Shown: positions 1-9,207 of the stretch, one piece after another
Layout: each line of letters opens with the position of its first letter
How positions within the stretch are numbered: the first letter of the stretch is position 1
Virus record (IMG/VR): IMGVR_UViG_3300006904_000020
Location: 1 to 27,524 of that record
Direction: 5' to 3' (one strand)
From: a virus
DNA: 27,524 nucleotides
Made by a program: the position numbers and the translations under genes
Notes under the pieces: model-generated
The model's database searches: none
What the model saw: the letters and a program-made list of their open reading frames with translations, nothing else
Told to the model about the DNA's origin: nothing

Positions 1-47
1 GTTGAGAAGTCAAGAAGCGCAGACTCCCCAACCGGCAGTAGACGCGG

Positions 48-2474
48 TTATTGCCTGCCGCGTTTTCTCTTTGTAGGTTTGGGTTCGTAGTTCTGGACAC
101 CTATCCCAACTGCACCGGGCAGAGTTTTAACGGCCCCACCTAGCCCTTCCTGAATATAACTGTCAACGAAGTCCGCCCACTGCATGGGTGCGGCCAAGTC
201 TGCGGCTGTCCGTCCTGCGGTAAAGGGCTTCTTGTCCGGCGTCCGCTGGTTGATGAAGTTCCTGAATGCGGCGGCAGGCGGCGACAGCTTGTAGCTTAGG
301 AACGTCTCGCCAATGTCTATGGCGGTTTTGCCGGGCTGGGGCTTCTCGCCACGTCCGGCGCGCATCAAGTCCTCACCAACGCGGTAGTAGAGGCGCATAA
401 CCTGGGAGAGTCCTGCGCCGATGTCGTACCTGTACTGTCCGAAACGTATCTTGCCAAAGTCGGGGCTTTCAGGGTTCAGTGTCACGTCTGCCCCTGCCGC
501 CTTGAACAGGGCAAGCGTGGCGGCGGCGGTTCCAGCGTACTGCGCCAAGTCTGCCATTTGGCCTTTGAGGACTGCCCGGCCTGCCGGGGTTGCGGCGTTC
601 CGCAGGTACATTACCGGGTTCAGGATATTCAACCTGCTGGCGACGAAACGGGGAGAGAACAGAAAGTAGTTTAGCGCCTCGAATGACTTGTCTATCTTTT
701 GTCCTAGACTGCCGCGCCCGGTTGCGATATTCACCGCCTGCGCCGCCGCCTTGTAGCCCTTCATCGCCTCCCGTGGGTCGAGCCCTAGCTTGTCTATTGA
801 CTTCTTGTACTGAAGAAACCTCTGGACGCGCTGACTGTCCATCATGGTCGTGAACATTTGGTCCGATTGCTTAACGCCGGGCAGATTGCTGACTTTTTGA
901 CTTATCCACGAACCCTCGCGCTTCGCGTATGCTTCTTCGCCCCGCTTTATCAGTCCTCCCGGCCCGGTCAGTTCAAGCCCCGCCTCTCTCATTATCGGCG
1001 CGTCAGGATGTCGAGCGAAGGCTTCATTGATGGCCTTAAAGTCCTTCGTTCTAAAGGCGCGAAACATATCCCCTAACGCCTTCCCGCTCTGTCTCCATTG
1101 AAGCGGGCGGGCTAGAAGCAATAGCCCCTGTCTGCCCGGCGCGGAAATATCGAAGCTTGACTTTAGGGTTTTAAGCGCGCCCAGCGTGCCTAAAAACTCA
1201 TCCTTGATGCGCTGCATGATAGGCGTCGGCAAGCCGCGTGCGCCCTCGAATAGCGCCGCCTGTAGCGGGTCGCCTGCGAACGGCTCAACACCTGTGAACT
1301 CTACCGGCGGCTGCGGGAATATAGGCTGCTGTCTAGGGTCGCGCAGCCACGAGGGTTCAAACGGGGCATTAATGTCGGCTGGCGGAACAGCGCCACGGGT
1401 GGCCCCATACGGGCCAATGTCCATCGCCGCAGACTCACCGACGCGCGGCCCTACGGTTTCGGTGTAGCCCTCCCCGGCGCTAACCTTGAACCTTTCGGGG
1501 GCCATTTGGGCGCTTAGACGTGGCGGGCCAGCTTCCATGGGAGCGATGTCGGCAGGGCCGCGCATCGAAGCGCCGCGGGCTATAGCCGCGCCCTCTCCCG
1601 GCAGGATGCCCGCTTGCTGTATCGCGTTCGGGTTCTCTGGAAATTCCATTAACGGCGGGTATCCCGCGCGCGACTGGGGCGAAACGGGGCGAATATCTGA
1701 CGCTTCACGCCCAATTCGCTGAACGGCATCATTAAACGCTTTTGTTTTTTCTTTGGGCGACAGTTTTGCGGCCTTTATATCGTCAATAACTTGTTCAAAC
1801 TGGCTGATTGCGCGCTGTACCGTCGGTGTAGCCTGTCCGCCTGAGGCTTCAACCGCCTCTTGAATGACTTGCCGGGCTTCAACCGCAGCCTTTGGGCTGA
1901 TTGTGCCGCGAATCCGGCTCAGGATTGGCGCGGCAACCCTGCCTACCGTTTTCAATGCGGCCCCGGCGAACGGGGCCGTGACGATATTTGCCACTGCGCT
2001 TTCAGGCGCGGTCGGAAATGCGACTTCGCCAGCTACACGGCCAACCGCGCCAGCTATACGCCCTGCGCGTGTTTTAGGTTTAGCTTCCTCTTGTTGCATT
2101 CCGAGTTCCATCAGTTTGAGAGTTTCGGGACGCTCCGCCGCCGCGCGCGCTCTCAGTTCTTGCAATCGTGGCTCTTGACTGGCGACAGTTGGCTGGTATG
2201 CGTTGCCGGCAGGGTCGAATGCGGAAGCAAACTCTAGCGCTGCTCGCCCCGCCCGTTCCAATGTCTCCCCCGGTCGGTTGTAGATGTCAGCGGCGGTATT
2301 AAGCACATTTCTGAGTAGCGGCCCGGCTACGCCTGTTTGAAAACTGCTGAATGCGCCCTCCGGTTCCTGCGGCGGCTGTTGTTGCGCCCTGAGTGCGGCA
2401 AGTCGCTCTTCGATAGACTGCCCGCTTCGCTGCGCCCTGAGTCTCCTTAGCCTCTCTTCTATGGTGTCTGGCAT
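48..2474 (-). CDS. Large virion protein, probable internal/ejection protein (808 aa)
   Basis: The protein is long and mostly helical. Its N-terminus is charged, with a repeated IEERL(R/A)xLRAQ motif at about residues 5-31. The first half is rich in Ala and Pro. The C-terminal third (about residues 520-780) has hydrophobic helices, including FLFSPRFVASRLNIL and YLRNAATPAGRAVL. That C-terminal block resembles the large polyvalent protein domains of short-tailed phages, where such proteins are usually carried in the virion and ejected with DNA; this is my inference. It is the last of three consecutive Q/A-rich helical proteins downstream of the fibre-like genes, the position where T7- and P22-type phages keep internal virion proteins. 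Its ATG lies 11 bases beyond the previous stop. A peptidoglycan-cleaving domain is not apparent. Confidence 0.8.
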   Translation of the reverse strand: MPDTIEERLRRLRAQRSGQSIEERLAALRAQQQPPQEPEGAFSSFQTGVAGPLLRNVLNTAADIYNRPGETLERAGRAALEFASAFDPAGNAYQPTVASQEPRLQELRARAAAERPETLKLMELGMQQEEAKPKTRAGRIAGAVGRVAGEVAFPTAPESAVANIVTAPFAGAALKTVGRVAAPILSRIRGTISPKAAVEARQVIQEAVEASGGQATPTVQRAISQFEQVIDDIKAAKLSPKEKTKAFNDAVQRIGREASDIRPVSPQSRAGYPPLMEFPENPNAIQQAGILPGEGAAIARGASMRGPADIAPMEAGPPRLSAQMAPERFKVSAGEGYTETVGPRVGESAAMDIGPYGATRGAVPPADINAPFEPSWLRDPRQQPIFPQPPVEFTGVEPFAGDPLQAALFEGARGLPTPIMQRIKDEFLGTLGALKTLKSSFDISAPGRQGLLLLARPLQWRQSGKALGDMFRAFRTKDFKAINEAFARHPDAPIMREAGLELTGPGGLIKRGEEAYAKREGSWISQKVSNLPGVKQSDQMFTTMMDSQRVQRFLQYKKSIDKLGLDPREAMKGYKAAAQAVNIATGRGSLGQKIDKSFEALNYFLFSPRFVASRLNILNPVMYLRNAATPAGRAVLKGQMADLAQYAGTAAATLALFKAAGADVTLNPESPDFGKIRFGQYRYDIGAGLSQVMRLYYRVGEDLMRAGRGEKPQPGKTAIDIGETFLSYKLSPPAAAFRNFINQRTPDKKPFTAGRTAADLAAPMQWADFVDSYIQEGLGGAVKTLPGAVGIGVQNYEPKPTKRKRGRQ

Positions 2475-2484
2475 TTAGCTGCTC

Positions 2485-3636
2485 CTAAGGAGTAATCGTG
2501 TAACCTTCCGCTTTTACCTGCGCCTCTGTAACTCCGAGCGCCTGCATTTCAGCGCGTGTGATGGTTTTAGCCTGCGCCTGCGGTCGCTGCCCCCCAGAGG
2601 GCTGAGAACTGCGCGGCCTGAGTCGCGCAAATGGCCAGTTGTTATGTTCCCCGACTTCCAACACTTCTGGGAATTGCGCTTGCAGGGTCGCCGCCATTGA
2701 GCGCATCTGATTGAGTATCGGCGGGCGCTCCGCTTCGGGGCTTTCTATCGCTTGCCTGGCCAACTTCTCCATAGCGGCAACGCCTGCCGCCGCCTGCGCT
2801 GTTCGTCTTTGCAAGTCTTGCGTTTCACGTCTCGACGCCGCGCCACCTCCACCGACGCCGTTGAGTCTTGCTAGCTGCGTGGTTAGTTTTTGCTCCTTTA
2901 CGCTGCGCCACTTTTCCGTCGATGCAGACATCGGCTTGCCGTGTACAATGTTGTCGGCTAACTCGCTAGCGACTTTTGCGGGCGCGAAGTTCTCGCTTAT
3001 CAGCTTCTGATAGATGCTATTCCGCTGCGTCTCCTTAGCCGCCCTGTCTTTCTGCTCCGCCAGTTTCGCCGCGCGTTCGTCGTCTTCGCGTTGACGCCTG
3101 GCTAGCAGCGCGTCCTGAAATAGCGCCAGTTCGCGCTGGTCTGTCAGCTTGAGCCGACGGGCCTCCCGGTCCACCTCGGCGGCAAATTCCCGGTCGGATA
3201 CCTGTTGCGCGCGTTGCGTTTCCTTCTCTTGCTTTCTCTGCGCCGTTTCAAGCCCGCGGATTCCCAATTCCGTCCCCAGGTTGTTGTACGCCTGCTGCTG
3301 CGCCTCATATCGCCGCTGCGGTTCCTGCAATTGCTGTAAAAACTGTCCCCCGCGCCCCTCAAGTCCCGCCCCGAACCCCATCAGCGCATTGGCTATCCTC
3401 TGTCCGCGTGACAATGGCGCTGGCGCCGTGGGAGCCTGCCCGCGCAGCGCTAGCATCTGCTGAATGATGCGCGTGTCCAGCGGGGCTTGCGGCGGTTCGG
3501 TAACTTGTGACGGCCCACCGTACTCAGGGACATTACCCGTCGGCGCGGGGGCCATCGGCACAGGACTAGCTGGCGCTGGAACCGGGGGCAGTTCGTCGCG
3601 GTTCAAAGCCATTAGTAAGTCCAAGATGGTAGCCAT
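2485..3636 (-). CDS. Helical virion-associated protein, probable internal protein (383 aa)
   Basis: Residues 15-60 are Pro-rich. They are followed by a long charged helical region (about 110-240) rich in Q, E, R and A that should form coiled coil, then an Ala-rich segment and a basic, Pro/Gln-rich tail. An upstream in-frame start would add 18 residues, but the ATG at 3636 is preferred because an AAGGGGGA ribosome site sits just before it and it starts one base after the stop of the preceding gene. I recognise no enzymatic motif. Composition and place between two similar genes suggest an internal or ejected virion component; this is inference. Confidence 0.75.
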   Translation of the reverse strand: MATILDLLMALNRDELPPVPAPASPVPMAPAPTGNVPEYGGPSQVTEPPQAPLDTRIIQQMLALRGQAPTAPAPLSRGQRIANALMGFGAGLEGRGGQFLQQLQEPQRRYEAQQQAYNNLGTELGIRGLETAQRKQEKETQRAQQVSDREFAAEVDREARRLKLTDQRELALFQDALLARRQREDDERAAKLAEQKDRAAKETQRNSIYQKLISENFAPAKVASELADNIVHGKPMSASTEKWRSVKEQKLTTQLARLNGVGGGGAASRRETQDLQRRTAQAAAGVAAMEKLARQAIESPEAERPPILNQMRSMAATLQAQFPEVLEVGEHNNWPFARLRPRSSQPSGGQRPQAQAKTITRAEMQALGVTEAQVKAEGYTITP

Positions 3637-3637
3637 A

Positions 3638-4582
3638 TCATCCCCCTTTGTATGCGGCATAGCCGGTACCGAGGCCCTGCGCAAGTCCACTTGTCGCGCT
3701 CAGTACTTTGAGAAACTTGTTGAATGGGCTGTTGGCCTGGTCTTGCCCTTGTTTTTGAAGTTCCAGCCCGACTTGCTGCAGGCCGTAAGTCTTATTGAAC
3801 TCTTTCATAGCCTCATCCAGCTTTTGCTGGTCTAAGCCCAGTCCCGCGCCCGCAATGTCACGCTGGTTCTGCTGTCCGCTTAGGTTCGCCAGCAAGCTAG
3901 CAAGGTCCTGGTTCTGCTGCAGGCCCGCATTGGTGAGATATTGTCGGACTCCTAACGCCCGCGCCGCCGCATCGCTGGATTGTTGCTGGTTCACAAGCCC
4001 TAATTGCTGCGCGAACCTTGCCGCAGCGTCGTTCGCAATGGAACTCTGGTTGACGCGGTTCCCGTACAACTGGGCAACTAACTGCCCGCGTGTGTCCTCA
4101 GCCGCCTGTGCGTTTCGTGCTTTCTCAGCGTCCGATATGGCCTGTAGCTGCTGCGCCACCTCAGGCGGCAGCTCGGCTAGTTTTGTCGGGTCTAGCGACT
4201 GCTGCAACCGTGACTGCAACTGACTGATAAAGTCCTGCTGTCCCTTATTCGGGAGAATGTTCGGCCTGTCCGTCTGCTTTGAAAGCTGCCCGCTTGCCGC
4301 CTCCGCGCCCGCGCGCGTGAGCGTGTGGGTATAGCCCTCCGCGTCCTTGTATTCAAGCTTAAACGGCGTTGAGTTGACTATCTGCGAACCCGGTGGAACC
4401 TGACTCATCAAGTCGCCATACCGCGTATCCAGCCACCGCGCGTACTCAGGCGACTTAAAGAATATGTCCGGCGTGATGCGATGCCCGCGCGTGTCTATCT
4501 GGTCGTAGAGCTTCTCAAGCTCATACTGCTCAGGTGTGAGTGTTTTAGTGTCCCTGCCGGGAAAAAGGTAGCTGCGCCCCAC
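3638..4582 (-). CDS. Gln/Ala-rich helical virion protein, probable internal protein (314 aa)
   Basis: The N-terminal 90 residues look globular (Tyr-rich, with PEYARWLDTRYGDL). The rest is strikingly rich in Gln, Ala, Leu and Asn in heptad-like runs, ending in a small Gly/Ala segment. Such Q-rich helical proteins are typical of phage internal virion or ejection proteins, but no specific family is clear. The start is a GTG with AGGAGG four bases upstream; an overlapping ATG two bases earlier is in another frame. The stop (TGA) lies one base before the next ATG, so the pair is probably translationally coupled. Confidence 0.75.
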   Translation of the reverse strand: MGRSYLFPGRDTKTLTPEQYELEKLYDQIDTRGHRITPDIFFKSPEYARWLDTRYGDLMSQVPPGSQIVNSTPFKLEYKDAEGYTHTLTRAGAEAASGQLSKQTDRPNILPNKGQQDFISQLQSRLQQSLDPTKLAELPPEVAQQLQAISDAEKARNAQAAEDTRGQLVAQLYGNRVNQSSIANDAAARFAQQLGLVNQQQSSDAAARALGVRQYLTNAGLQQNQDLASLLANLSGQQNQRDIAGAGLGLDQQKLDEAMKEFNKTYGLQQVGLELQKQGQDQANSPFNKFLKVLSATSGLAQGLGTGYAAYKGG

Positions 4583-4591
4583 ATGTCCTCC

Positions 4592-5233
4592 TTACTGCTG
4601 CGTCAGTTCGATAATGCTTAGGTTTTGAAATACGTCCGCCGCCGCCGCCCCTGCCGCGACTACCGAACGGACGCGCATCGTCACCGCGTTTGAGTTTAAG
4701 TTCGCCGTGGCGATGGATGCGCTGTTGCGGGTAATAATAAAGCCGCCGATGTTTTGAGATGACGCCACGTTCGCGGAGTTTACCGACACTAAATTAGCTA
4801 TCAAGACGTTGGACACCCTGACGTGCGTTGAGTCCAGACGGATAATTCGGTTAAACATCGCCCATCCCGTACTGGCGTCGAAGTCGAAGACCCCGCCGTT
4901 CTCATAGTCCGTGCCGTCAAACTGCGCCTGTACGAATTTATCTCTGTTGCTGACAGAAAACGCCCCGGCATACCAGACGGATAGATAGTCGCCGTCTGTC
5001 TGCAGACTGTTGGCGGGCAGGGAAAACGTGTGCAGGACATCCGGCCCGACGCCCGCGCTATCTACTTTCGTGGTGTCCCGCTTGATGCATCGCGGAGACG
5101 CTTTCGCCCACGCGATAATGTTGTCTAGCTCTTGTGAGACTCTATCTGTCGGAGGCCCGCCCACGTCGCCAAGTTGACGGATAATCAATTGGCCCAGTCC
5201 CGTCGCCCCTGAAAATAAGCGCGCCAGACTCAT
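4592..5233 (-). CDS. Beta-rich structural protein, fibre- or spike-like (213 aa)
   Basis: After a short helical N-terminus the sequence alternates hydrophobic and polar residues with many Asn, Ser, Thr and Val, as expected of a beta-sandwich. The stretch LHTFSLPANSLQTDGDY reads like the jelly-roll domains of phage fibres and appendages. The start chosen is the ATG at 5233, with AAGGAG upstream and a 4-base ATGA overlap with the preceding gene; a start 13 codons earlier would overlap far more. It lies in a block with two other beta-rich proteins, consistent with a tail-fibre or capsid-fibre set. The receptor or ligand is unknown. Confidence 0.7.
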   Translation of the reverse strand: MSLARLFSGATGLGQLIIRQLGDVGGPPTDRVSQELDNIIAWAKASPRCIKRDTTKVDSAGVGPDVLHTFSLPANSLQTDGDYLSVWYAGAFSVSNRDKFVQAQFDGTDYENGGVFDFDASTGWAMFNRIIRLDSTHVRVSNVLIANLVSVNSANVASSQNIGGFIITRNSASIATANLNSNAVTMRVRSVVAAGAAAADVFQNLSIIELTQQ

Positions 5234-5493
5234 TGATGCTCCTTGTCCAGGGCGTGGCTTGCCGCACCCCAACGCCAGGTGCGCCCTTGTTCCAGCATTG
5301 CTTTTAAAAGTTCCACGTCTTTCGACAGTTCAGAAAACCGCCGCTCCCAGTCCCGCGTCATCCCCTCCATCAATTGTCGCATCAGCTTTACGTCCCCGCT
5401 CAGACGCCAGAACGCCGCGCCGACGGCGATGAGAAACGCGCCGACGACAGTTGCGCCCACGGTTGTAATAAAATTCAGAAGAGTCATGTCCAT
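5230..5493 (-). CDS. Small membrane-anchored coiled-coil protein (87 aa)
   Basis: One clear transmembrane helix covers about residues 5-30 (GATVVGAFLIAVGAAFW). It is followed by a charged amphipathic helix (about 33-70) that should form a coiled coil. One membrane span plus a coiled coil resembles XhlA-type holin-associated proteins, and a holin or lysis accessory role is possible, though no endolysin is nearby. It sits between fibre-like genes, so a virion role is not excluded. No convincing SD is seen at the ATG or at the second Met two codons later. Its stop overlaps the next start by four bases. Confidence 0.65.
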   Translation of the reverse strand: MDMTLLNFITTVGATVVGAFLIAVGAAFWRLSGDVKLMRQLMEGMTRDWERRFSELSKDVELLKAMLEQGRTWRWGAASHALDKEHQ

Positions 5494-5526
5494 AATTGCG
5501 GGAGAGTATTGGTTTATTGCCTGGCG

Positions 5527-6033
5527 CTACATTATCAGAACTGCGGTTGCATCTAGAGTCACCACCTCCAACTTGATATTGGCAATCGTTACCGTGGTAG
5601 ACGCCGAATCCCCAGGCCCGCCAGTCGTCACGCGCTGCAGGGTTCGGACTTGAACCTGCGAAATATCCTGCCCCGCAGACAGCGGGACGCTAACCGTCGT
5701 CGGGCCTACGCTGGCAGTAAAGCCATTTCTTGTTAACGCATTCGTCCAACTACTGCCATTATTCAAGCTGTAGTCAACCTGATACGTATTGTCCGGGAAC
5801 CCGCCAACCAAAGTACCGCTTGAAGTGCTGTCGAACTTCAGCGTCACGCTGGTTTTCTGCCCGCCCGGTACGGTGAAAGTGAACCACCTGGCTGACTTCG
5901 TCTGGTTGTTGCCGTCAACTGCGGCTGTCGTCGTGCTGGCGTGTCCGGTATTAGACACGCCCGTTACCGCCAGCCCGCCAAGTGTGACGTCCGGCGTCTG
6001 GTTCGCCGTGGGGTTTACTGTGAGTAGTCCCAT
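5527..6033 (-). CDS. Beta-sandwich structural protein, possible fibre/decoration protein (168 aa)
   Basis: The protein is rich in Thr, Ser, Val, Gly and Asn with regular alternation of hydrophobic residues, pointing to an all-beta, immunoglobulin- or carbohydrate-binding-like fold. WFTFTVPGG and LKFDSTSSGTLVGG are typical strands of such modules. It follows a larger fibre-like gene separated by only two bases. No good SD is seen, so translation is probably coupled to that gene. A role in host attachment or virion decoration is inferred from fold and position only. Confidence 0.65.
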   Translation of the reverse strand: MGLLTVNPTANQTPDVTLGGLAVTGVSNTGHASTTTAAVDGNNQTKSARWFTFTVPGGQKTSVTLKFDSTSSGTLVGGFPDNTYQVDYSLNNGSSWTNALTRNGFTASVGPTTVSVPLSAGQDISQVQVRTLQRVTTGGPGDSASTTVTIANIKLEVVTLDATAVLIM

Positions 6034-6035
6034 TA

Positions 6036-6794
6036 TTAAATCACCGTCCTGAAGCCCTCTATAATCGCCATCACGTTTTGTTCCGTTATGGTTCCACTTC
6101 TAGTAGTGAGACGGACGGAAAATATCTCGTTCGCAGAGGGGGTGATGTCGGCAATGTTGTTTGTGTAGACGACGCCAGCCGTGTTGTTAGTGTTATCAAG
6201 GTTCAGTGTTCCAATGTCCCCCGACCCCGACCTGTCGAACGTAAACGTGAGGGTAGCGCCCGCCGTGTGAGAACCCTCGCGGAACATCACCTTTAACAGA
6301 GTGATGGTGTAAGTCCCGCCAGCCGGAATTATCAGCGAGCCGAACTGTCGAGTGTTGAGGGTCACCGTGGAGGGGTCAACTATGCTGAACCCGGCAGAGA
6401 ACGACACCGTCTTGCCGTCAACATACGCCTTGCGCGCTAGCTGGTTGGCGGTCGTCGGGTCGGATGCTGGACCGACGGGAATAGAACCAAACGTATACAC
6501 CCCCGCCGCCCCGGTCAGCCCGTTCGCGGTTAGCGAACCGTCGTTCGTGATAGTCGCCTTGCTTGAGCCGTTCTGCTTCCAGCGCGCGAGAAGCCCCGCG
6601 CCTATTTGGTCCTGGTCAACCGGAGGGTCGGTAGCGTCAGATGCCTTCACGAGTAGTTTTGTCGCCGTCGTCCCGCCGTTGAATATGCCGGAAGCGCCTA
6701 CGTACTGGTTAAACTCGTTGTCGAGCAAAACCAGACTGGACACCGGCTTTATCGCGTCGAATGACGCCGTAGTTCTGGTCGGTAAACTTGCCAT
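6036..6794 (-). CDS. Tail-fibre-like protein (252 aa)
   Basis: Residues 105-125 contain the phrase PTTANQLARKAYVDGK, a motif common in phage tail-fibre and collar proteins where a short trimeric stalk precedes the C-terminal module. The C-terminal 120 residues are strand-rich (FGSLIIPAGGTYTITLLKV, TLTFTFDRSGSGDIGTLNL), suggesting a jelly-roll tip domain. GAGGAA lies at proper distance before the ATG. It directly follows the nozzle gene and leads the fibre block. The receptor is unknown; no enzymatic spike signature is seen. Confidence 0.7.
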   Translation of the reverse strand: MASLPTRTTASFDAIKPVSSLVLLDNEFNQYVGASGIFNGGTTATKLLVKASDATDPPVDQDQIGAGLLARWKQNGSSKATITNDGSLTANGLTGAAGVYTFGSIPVGPASDPTTANQLARKAYVDGKTVSFSAGFSIVDPSTVTLNTRQFGSLIIPAGGTYTITLLKVMFREGSHTAGATLTFTFDRSGSGDIGTLNLDNTNNTAGVVYTNNIADITPSANEIFSVRLTTRSGTITEQNVMAIIEGFRTVI

Positions 6795-6801
6795 AAGTTC
6801 C

Positions 6802-8430
6802 TCACACGTCGGTGACGCGCTTGTTGTTCATAATCGTGTAGTCCAACGCGAAGTCCTGTATGGTGAAACCTTCACCCGCCTGTGAATTGCTCACGTTGAA
6901 AGTGATGTCCTGGCTTTCTCGCCCGATACTGTTCGACTTCAGTTGTCTTACGATGTCGTTCTGCCCGGTGAAAGTGGTTCCCCATAGTCCCGCGCCCCAC
7001 AGGCCCCCGGCCCACAGCGCCCCGGTTTGTATGCCGGTTAGCCCAAATGAATAGCTATCGGTCCGCAGTATGTTTTGGTCGAAGTAGTACGCGATATTTA
7101 TCCCCGCCGTGGCGCTTAGTAGATTCAGCCCTATTCCCCATTCAACCCACGCTTTTTTCAATAACTGCGCGTCCCCGTTGAAACTCTTCATCGTCATGGC
7201 TTTGGTGTACCCGCTGCCCTGGTCGGAGAAAGCTGCGCTTGTAGCGCGCGGTTGGTAAGTGAATAGCTGATAATTGCTGCCGCCGCTGTTCAACGCGCCG
7301 ATGACGTAAACCTTGCCGGATGCGCCGGGAAAGCTTGTATACGCCGTCCCCGCAACCATACCGTCGAACCGCGTCCACCTGACAATGCCCTCGTCTATCC
7401 GCAGATAGTCGAGAACGTAAACCATCTTGTTGCCGTTAGGCGCGACTGACGTGGGGAGAGATATCCAGTATTGCGCGCCGGTGTCGCAGAACAGGGAGGG
7501 AATTTCAAGTGTCGTCTTCGGGAAATTCGTCAACTCTTTGACGTTCCGGCTGTAGAATGCGGTTCTGAAGTCCTCAGCGGTTTGGACTAGCGAGAGAGAC
7601 GCAATGCCCTGGTCGGAGAGGAAGACAACGTCGTTCGGAATTTGCTGGATGCTGTACGGCCCCGCGCAGCCGATATCCTTCGTCACGACTTCCCGGCGTA
7701 TGTTGTTCACGTCCGTGTTCGGGTCCGCGAACGCGACAAGACGGTGGATGCTGTGGCGTTTGAATATGTATAGCGCGTCGCGGGTGGAAAACAGCCCCGT
7801 TATGGGGTCGCCGTCGTTCGTGTCAACGTCAAGGTCAATCTTTCCCGACGCTCCCGTCGCCGTCCAGTCTTCCGGCAAGCCCAGGGCAGAACCGTGGATG
7901 CGACTATTCGCGCTAGCCGACGCTATCCACACTCGACTATTCCACACTGCGATGTACTTGCCGCGTGGCGGACTGCCGCCTAGCGCCGCCGCTGTGCTTG
8001 TGCCGTCTACTTTTACAGGATTAGTCCCACTTGTCGCGCCGTTGACGCCGATAGCAAGCCCTCCGAACGTTACCCACTGCCAAAATGTGTTGTTGGGGAA
8101 CGTCAGCGCGCCGGTAAGGTTTGTGAGTCCTGTCCCGTTCGTCTCGATTATCTGTAGCTTTGTCCCCTCAGTTATGAGTATCCCAATCTCGCCGCTATCT
8201 ATCGTGAAGTAGTGCAGGGAAGTGATGCGAGAGAACGTGTCGGCGGATAGCTGAGTCACGCCGCGCCGGGTGGACAGGTTGCCGTTGTCGTCAACCTCGA
8301 AGTTGAGCGCGTCTTGTAGTTCGCTGTTCTGTATCTCGTTCGGAGGGGTAGCCGTGTTTATCCCAAGGCGCCAATCCGGCACCCTCAGCGGTTGGATTCC
8401 AATATTGTCGAGATTGCTGGACGCCGCCAT
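6802..8430 (-). CDS. Tail nozzle/hub protein, P22 gp10- or T7 gp12-like (542 aa)
   Basis: The N-terminal region has the typical phrase ELQDALNFEVDDNGNLSTR, followed by repeated strand-rich units with NSRVWIAS and LPEDWTATG, as in beta-propeller nozzle proteins of short-tailed phages (packaged-DNA stabilisation or tail tubular protein B families). The protein would close the distal tail and contact fibres. It lies directly between the adaptor gene and fibre-like genes, the expected order. Its ATG is three bases after the adaptor stop and lacks an SD, suggesting coupling. Family assignment is from motif reading; fold-level comparison would settle which nozzle family it is. Confidence 0.75.
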   Translation of the reverse strand: MAASSNLDNIGIQPLRVPDWRLGINTATPPNEIQNSELQDALNFEVDDNGNLSTRRGVTQLSADTFSRITSLHYFTIDSGEIGILITEGTKLQIIETNGTGLTNLTGALTFPNNTFWQWVTFGGLAIGVNGATSGTNPVKVDGTSTAAALGGSPPRGKYIAVWNSRVWIASASANSRIHGSALGLPEDWTATGASGKIDLDVDTNDGDPITGLFSTRDALYIFKRHSIHRLVAFADPNTDVNNIRREVVTKDIGCAGPYSIQQIPNDVVFLSDQGIASLSLVQTAEDFRTAFYSRNVKELTNFPKTTLEIPSLFCDTGAQYWISLPTSVAPNGNKMVYVLDYLRIDEGIVRWTRFDGMVAGTAYTSFPGASGKVYVIGALNSGGSNYQLFTYQPRATSAAFSDQGSGYTKAMTMKSFNGDAQLLKKAWVEWGIGLNLLSATAGINIAYYFDQNILRTDSYSFGLTGIQTGALWAGGLWGAGLWGTTFTGQNDIVRQLKSNSIGRESQDITFNVSNSQAGEGFTIQDFALDYTIMNNKRVTDV

Positions 8431-8433
8431 AAA

Positions 8434-9141
8434 TCATACAAACGGATTCTTAAAGTGACTGGGGTCGAATATCGCCTGCGCTCTGCCGCCGCCACTCGGT
8501 AAATCATTCCACCTCTGTTGAGTGGTCGCCGCCACTTTGCGCTTTTCCTGCTTCACTAGCCTATCAAGTAAGGTGCTGTAGATGCCGCGCTGCTCTTTGG
8601 CCCGGTCAAGCATTCCGTCAAGCTCGTACAGCCCGGCTTTCACATAGCAGCGCACCAGTGGTAAATACTGGTCTTGAATCGGTATCGTCGCCGACGTGGC
8701 TATCTCGGACGGGTAATAGAAGAATGTGCGCTCTATCGTCAGAACCGAATTAGGAACGGGCGCAAGCCGGAACTGATAGAGGGTATTTGAACCGGAGACT
8801 AAAACCCCATCTTCAATCCAGACGCGCGCCCTACCTGAGTCTTCCAGTTTCGCCATATAGCGCGCCGCTTCCTGCGTTCCCCATAGCCAGATAGGTTCCC
8901 CGGTGTCGGTGTAACGCAGTTGTTCTATCTCGCGTCCACCAACGGGAAGTTGGTAGATGGCGGTTCCGGCCACGGTTGAGAAAGTGGAGCGAGTACGGAA
9001 CATGTTGTAATTCGTGGCAACAGCAATCTCATCAAGCGCGTCGTTAATGCGCTTCTCAACCCTCTGGACAAAGCCAGCGTCATCCGTGGCCTTCTCCATT
9101 GATTGCAGGATTGCGGTTGCTTCTGAATTGGGCGTTGCCAT
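8434..9141 (-). CDS. Head-tail adaptor, T7 gp11/P22 gp4-like (235 aa)
   Basis: The N-terminal half is helical (KRINDALDEIAVATNYNMF). A strand-rich part follows with YQLPVGGREIEQL, and a C-terminal helix holds LYELDGMLDRAKEQR. This layout matches the tail-tubular-protein-A/gp4-type adaptors that bind the portal ring and carry the nozzle. It sits immediately before the nozzle gene. Its SD (GAGGAGA) touches the right arm of a short hairpin (9150-9172), so access to the start may depend on that hairpin. The tail end of the protein is Gly/Arg-rich and may be flexible. Confidence 0.75.
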   Translation of the reverse strand: MATPNSEATAILQSMEKATDDAGFVQRVEKRINDALDEIAVATNYNMFRTRSTFSTVAGTAIYQLPVGGREIEQLRYTDTGEPIWLWGTQEAARYMAKLEDSGRARVWIEDGVLVSGSNTLYQFRLAPVPNSVLTIERTFFYYPSEIATSATIPIQDQYLPLVRCYVKAGLYELDGMLDRAKEQRGIYSTLLDRLVKQEKRKVAATTQQRWNDLPSGGGRAQAIFDPSHFKNPFV

Positions 9142-9163
9142 CTACTCTCCTCGGGTCTATAAT
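9135..9163 (+). promoter_or_regulatory. Candidate plus-strand sigma70-like promoter
   Basis: On the plus strand, TTGCCA at 9135-9140 is separated by 17 bases from a perfect TATAAT at 9158-9163. It points away from the direction of all genes. The -10 box lies inside the loop of a 7-bp dyad (9150-9172). Transcription would begin near 9170 and run into the strong hairpin at 9208-9242. A chance match is possible; no protein-coding gene follows. Confidence 0.4.
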
Positions 9164-9172
9164 TCACCCGAG
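9150..9172. promoter_or_regulatory. 7-bp inverted repeat upstream of the adaptor gene
   Basis: CTCGGGT and ACCCGAG flank a 9-base centre. In minus-strand RNA the right arm abuts the adaptor gene's GAGGAGA ribosome site. In DNA the dyad encloses the candidate plus-strand -10 box. It could be an operator, an RNA hairpin that tunes adaptor translation, or both. Confidence 0.45.
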
Positions 9173-9207
9173 CGGAGATGGTCGCCGCTTCCTTTCTTTT
9201 GAGGATG

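Noticed and set aside
1-47. Start of a further gene at the left edge
   Set aside because: Too short to judge; no start, stop or motif supports a call.
421-2237. Several plus-strand open frames opposite the 808-aa gene
   Set aside because: They lie wholly within a convincing minus-strand gene, have no ribosome sites and show Arg/Ser/Pro/Cys-rich composition typical of antisense shadows of GC-rich coding DNA.
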